Assembly: GCA_023266435.1 (NCBI GenBank) | Contig: JAHFQF010000097.1 | Coordinates: 1-8,632, forward strand | Length of the DNA: 8,632 nt | Direction of reading: 5' to 3' | Origin: Legionellales bacterium | GTDB taxonomy: Bacteria; Pseudomonadota; Gammaproteobacteria; Berkiellales; Berkiellaceae | In this document: positions 6,201-8,632 of the stretch, one piece after another | Layout: each line of letters opens with the position of its first letter | Numbering within the stretch: position 1 is the stretch's first letter | Program-made: the position numbers and the translations under genes | The notes under the pieces: generated by a model | The model's input: only the letters and a program-made list of their open reading frames with translations | Told to the model about the DNA's origin: nothing | Database searches by the model: none

Positions 6201-6962
6201 ATGCATCAGGCATTAGTTGGTCATCACTTTGAACAAGCGTTAAAGATTATTTACGCACGCTCGAGTTATATCACAAATATCATTCATGCCATTGAATCAG
6301 TATGCATTCCGACATTAGCAAAGCGGCATCATTATCTGGAAATTGGGCCTGGTGAGGGTGTGATTACGCAAGAAATCAGCAAACATTTCACCAAAACGTC
6401 AGTCGTGGAAGCAAATGCGCAATTTGTAAAGCATTTCTCTGATAGGTATCACGTATATCATCAACCCTGGGATGAAATGCATGAATCCATACAAGCCGAT
6501 CTCATTTTGTGTGCACATCGGTTATACCACTTAGAGGCCAATCAATGGAGCCAAAGTATCAATCGTTTGTATCAGTCATTAGCGCCAGGTGGTATAGCTT
6601 TGATTGTGTTAATCGCACCTCGAGGTTATAAACATGATTTATACCAAGCATTAAATCCAAACTATCTGCATGCCGATCAACTCTATAAAACTTTGAAAAA
6701 TTTAAATCTTGAATACAAAAGCCAACCTAATAAAATTGTTTTAACCACCCAAACGTATCAAGAGATGTATGAATTATGCCGCTTCATGGTGTATAAAGAT
6801 GTATTGCGTGGCGATATTATGCAGCAATACACCGATGAAGAGATGATCGAAGTAGAGAAGGTGATCACGCGCTTTGCTAAAGCCCGAGAAACTGCTCGGA
6901 AGAATTTCCAGTTAGTGCAAGAGGAAGATTGGATATTTTTGACAAAACCCCTACAGCCTTAA
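6201..6962 (+). CDS. Class I SAM-dependent methyltransferase, substrate unknown
   Basis: I do not recognise a named family beyond the class I (Rossmann-like) methyltransferase fold. The 253-residue protein has motif I YLEIGPGEG (45-53) for S-adenosylmethionine binding, an acidic residue E70 ending strand 2 (SVVEAN), a motif IV-like segment ADLILCAHRLYHL (99-111), and LAPGGIALIVLI (127-138), the usual post-motif strand. The N-terminal 40 residues are helical and His-rich, without a signal peptide. The C-terminal part (about 200-253) is charged and probably helical. There is no SPOUT-knot sequence, so this is not TrmH, which occupies the slot between spoT and recG in E. coli. The ATG at 6201 follows GAGGGGA (6190-6196) at 4-nt spacing and lies 12 bp after spoT; its 3' end overlaps recG by 34 bp. 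Both facts indicate co-transcription. Small molecule, protein and RNA substrates are all possible. Confidence 0.8.
   Translation: MHQALVGHHFEQALKIIYARSSYITNIIHAIESVCIPTLAKRHHYLEIGPGEGVITQEISKHFTKTSVVEANAQFVKHFSDRYHVYHQPWDEMHESIQADLILCAHRLYHLEANQWSQSINRLYQSLAPGGIALIVLIAPRGYKHDLYQALNPNYLHADQLYKTLKNLNLEYKSQPNKIVLTTQTYQEMYELCRFMVYKDVLRGDIMQQYTDEEMIEVEKVITRFAKARETARKNFQLVQEEDWIFLTKPLQP
6919..6925 (+). promoter_or_regulatory. recG ribosome binding site inside the methyltransferase gene
   Basis: AAGAGGA lies 3 nt before the TTG at 6929. The spacing is tight, but this is the only start-like codon in the open frame between the upstream in-frame TAA (6878) and the conserved RecG N-terminal region. Confidence 0.4.
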
Positions 6963-8632
6963 CGCATTGGCAATCCACGTTAGAAATATTACCTGGCGTC
7001 GGCCCACAACTTGTTAAATTATTGAATCATTGTGGGCTGCTTACTTGTGGTGATCTCTGCCTACACATTCCTTTGCGCTATGAAAATCGCAGCCAAGTGT
7101 ATCCGATTTCCCAAGCACCTTTAGGTCAATCCGCGTTACTAGAAGTCACCTTATTAAAGATTATCCCCCCCATTGGGCGCAAGAAAACGTTGCAGTGGAT
7201 ATTGGCGGATAAAACAGCACAAGTCGAAGTGACTTTTTTCAAACCCTATAAAACTTTGTATCAAAAAGATTGGATTGGTAAACCGTTTCGCCTATATGGG
7301 GAACTCAAGGGTTCTCAGCAACATAAAAAATTACAGCATCCTGATATCGAATGGCCCAAAAACAATCAGCTGTCACTATTGGCCGATCATTATTGGCCTG
7401 TTTACTCCACTACCCCGGGGTTGAGTCAAAATAAATGGCGTCAATTGCAACAACATAATTTAGCCTGTTTAGCTAAGGAGCGTGCCTTAGAATGGCCAGA
7501 GACGATCCTAAAGCAATTTCAAGTGTGGCCACTCATAGAATCGCTGAAGCATATTCATTTTCCATCCATTACATGCACTGAGCAAAGTTTACAAACTCGG
7601 TCACATCCTGCATGGCAGCGTTTATTGCTAGAAGAGCTGACGGTGTTTCAACAAAGTGTGCAACAAAAAAACCAGCGTCCTGTGCAAGAAGCAGAAAGGC
7701 TACCCATACAGGGCGCTTTATTAGAGCAGTTTCTCTACAATCTGCCTTTTAAATTGACCGATGCACAAACGCAAGTCATCACAGAAATTCAAGCAGATAT
7801 CGAACAAAAAAAACCGATGCTACGGTTAGTACAGGGAGATGTTGGATCTGGGAAAACAGTTGTTGCAACGGTAGCCATGCTTTCGGCCGTGATGGCAAAT
7901 GCGCAAGCGGCTTTCATGGCGCCCACAGAGATTTTAGCAGAGCAGCACTTTATTAATTTAAATCGTTGGCTATCCCCGCTAGGGATACGTTGTGCTTTAC
8001 TGACAGGTAGCTTGCGACAGAGTGAACGGCGTGTGTTGCTCTCCGCTTTGTTATCCGGGGAAATCCAAGTTTTGATTGGGACACACGCATTGTTTCAAGA
8101 GCAGGTGCAGTTTAAGCAACTCGTGCTCGTTGTAATGGATGAACAACATCGTTTTGGCGTGCATCAACGCTTACAATTGTGGCAAAAAGGACAAACTGCT
8201 GGCAAAACTGTTGCCCATCAGTTGATCATGACAGCAACACCCATTCCGCGCACTTTAGCAATGAGTACGTATGCGATGATGGATCACTCAATCATGACAA
8301 CCTCGCCGTCAGGGCGTCAACCGATTCAAACTGTGGTTATCAGTAAAAAGAAATTAGAACAAGTCTATGAGAAAATTGATCAAATTATAGATCTAAAACA
8401 GCAAGTCTATTGGGTTTGTCCTCTGATTGAAGAATCCGAGCAAATCAATGCACAAGCAGCGACGGCAGTGTATCAACAACTGTGTCAGCAGTTTCCTAAT
8501 TACCGCATTGGACTCGTGCATGGACGTTTAAAATCCGAAGAAAAAGCAGAGGTTTTTCGCGCTTTCTCAGGTAATGACATTCAAATTTTAGTAGCAACTA
8601 CGGTGATTGAAGTGGGGGTAGATGTCGCCAAT
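6929..8632 (+). CDS. recG: ATP-dependent DNA helicase RecG, 3' end cut by the window
   Basis: RecG is a superfamily 2 helicase that regresses stalled forks and processes Holliday junctions, R-loops and D-loops. I read 568 codons without a frameshift; the frame is still open at the window edge, and comparison with E. coli (693 residues) suggests about 120 residues are missing. The N-terminal HhH-like region LEILPGVGPQLVKLL (about 18-32) and LHIPLRYENRSQVYPI lead into the OB-fold wedge domain. The helicase core shows Walker A GDVGSGKT (303-310, K309), MAPTEILAEQH, the DEQH box (404-407) followed by RFGVHQR, TATPIPRTLAM (from 435), YWVCPLIEESE, and motif V ATTVIEVGVDVAN at the very end. Motif VI lies beyond the window. 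The proposed TTG start at 6929 overlaps the methyltransferase gene by 34 bp, suggesting translational coupling. The start is the least certain point; the identity is not in doubt. Confidence 0.95.
   Translation, partial: MDIFDKTPTALTHWQSTLEILPGVGPQLVKLLNHCGLLTCGDLCLHIPLRYENRSQVYPISQAPLGQSALLEVTLLKIIPPIGRKKTLQWILADKTAQVEVTFFKPYKTLYQKDWIGKPFRLYGELKGSQQHKKLQHPDIEWPKNNQLSLLADHYWPVYSTTPGLSQNKWRQLQQHNLACLAKERALEWPETILKQFQVWPLIESLKHIHFPSITCTEQSLQTRSHPAWQRLLLEELTVFQQSVQQKNQRPVQEAERLPIQGALLEQFLYNLPFKLTDAQTQVITEIQADIEQKKPMLRLVQGDVGSGKTVVATVAMLSAVMANAQAAFMAPTEILAEQHFINLNRWLSPLGIRCALLTGSLRQSERRVLLSALLSGEIQVLIGTHALFQEQVQFKQLVLVVMDEQHRFGVHQRLQLWQKGQTAGKTVAHQLIMTATPIPRTLAMSTYAMMDHSIMTTSPSGRQPIQTVVISKKKLEQVYEKIDQIIDLKQQVYWVCPLIEESEQINAQAATAVYQQLCQQFPNYRIGLVHGRLKSEEKAEVFRAFSGNDIQILVATTVIEVGVDVAN

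Noticed and set aside
6929..8632. recG as a pseudogene because of its missing 3' end
   Set aside because: The frame is open without interruption to the last base of the window, so the truncation is due to the window edge.

Overview
The window is a stretch of ordinary bacterial chromosome, almost certainly from a gammaproteobacterium. The gene order rph (reverse strand), then yicC, gmk, rpoZ, spoT, one extra gene and recG (forward strand), together with the sequences of RNase PH, YicC, omega and SpoT, fits that class. The AT-leaning housekeeping genes with many TTA leucine codons would suit a low-GC lineage such as a Legionellales-type intracellular bacterium, but that is only a guess. I see no phage, CRISPR, tRNA, rRNA or defence locus.

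Layout. Positions 1-337 are non-coding and dominated by a 164-bp palindromic, MITE-like element (81-244) bounded by perfect 22-bp terminal inverted repeats. It is followed by a terC/alx-family membrane protein gene (338-1321, +), whose codon use differs from everything else here. rph (1383-2099, -) converges on terC, and a forward-strand terminator for terC lies inside the 3' end of rph. rph and yicC diverge from a short intergenic region (2100-2201) with back-to-back promoters. yicC, gmk, rpoZ, spoT, a class I SAM-dependent methyltransferase and recG then run on the forward strand with gaps of 2, 70, 33 and 12 bp, and a 34-bp overlap between the last two. recG runs off the right edge, so only its first 568 codons are present.

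How the genes work together. The forward cluster joins guanine-nucleotide metabolism and RNA polymerase: Gmk makes GDP from GMP, SpoT makes and degrades (p)ppGpp, and omega is part of the ppGpp binding site on RNA polymerase. RecG handles stalled forks and branched DNA. rph and yicC both encode ribonucleases, one for tRNA 3' ends and one an endoribonuclease linked to small-RNA turnover. The unusual points are the methyltransferase in the slot between spoT and recG where Escherichia coli has trmH, the composition of terC, and the palindromic element next to terC that may provide its promoter. I found no convincing new multi-gene system.
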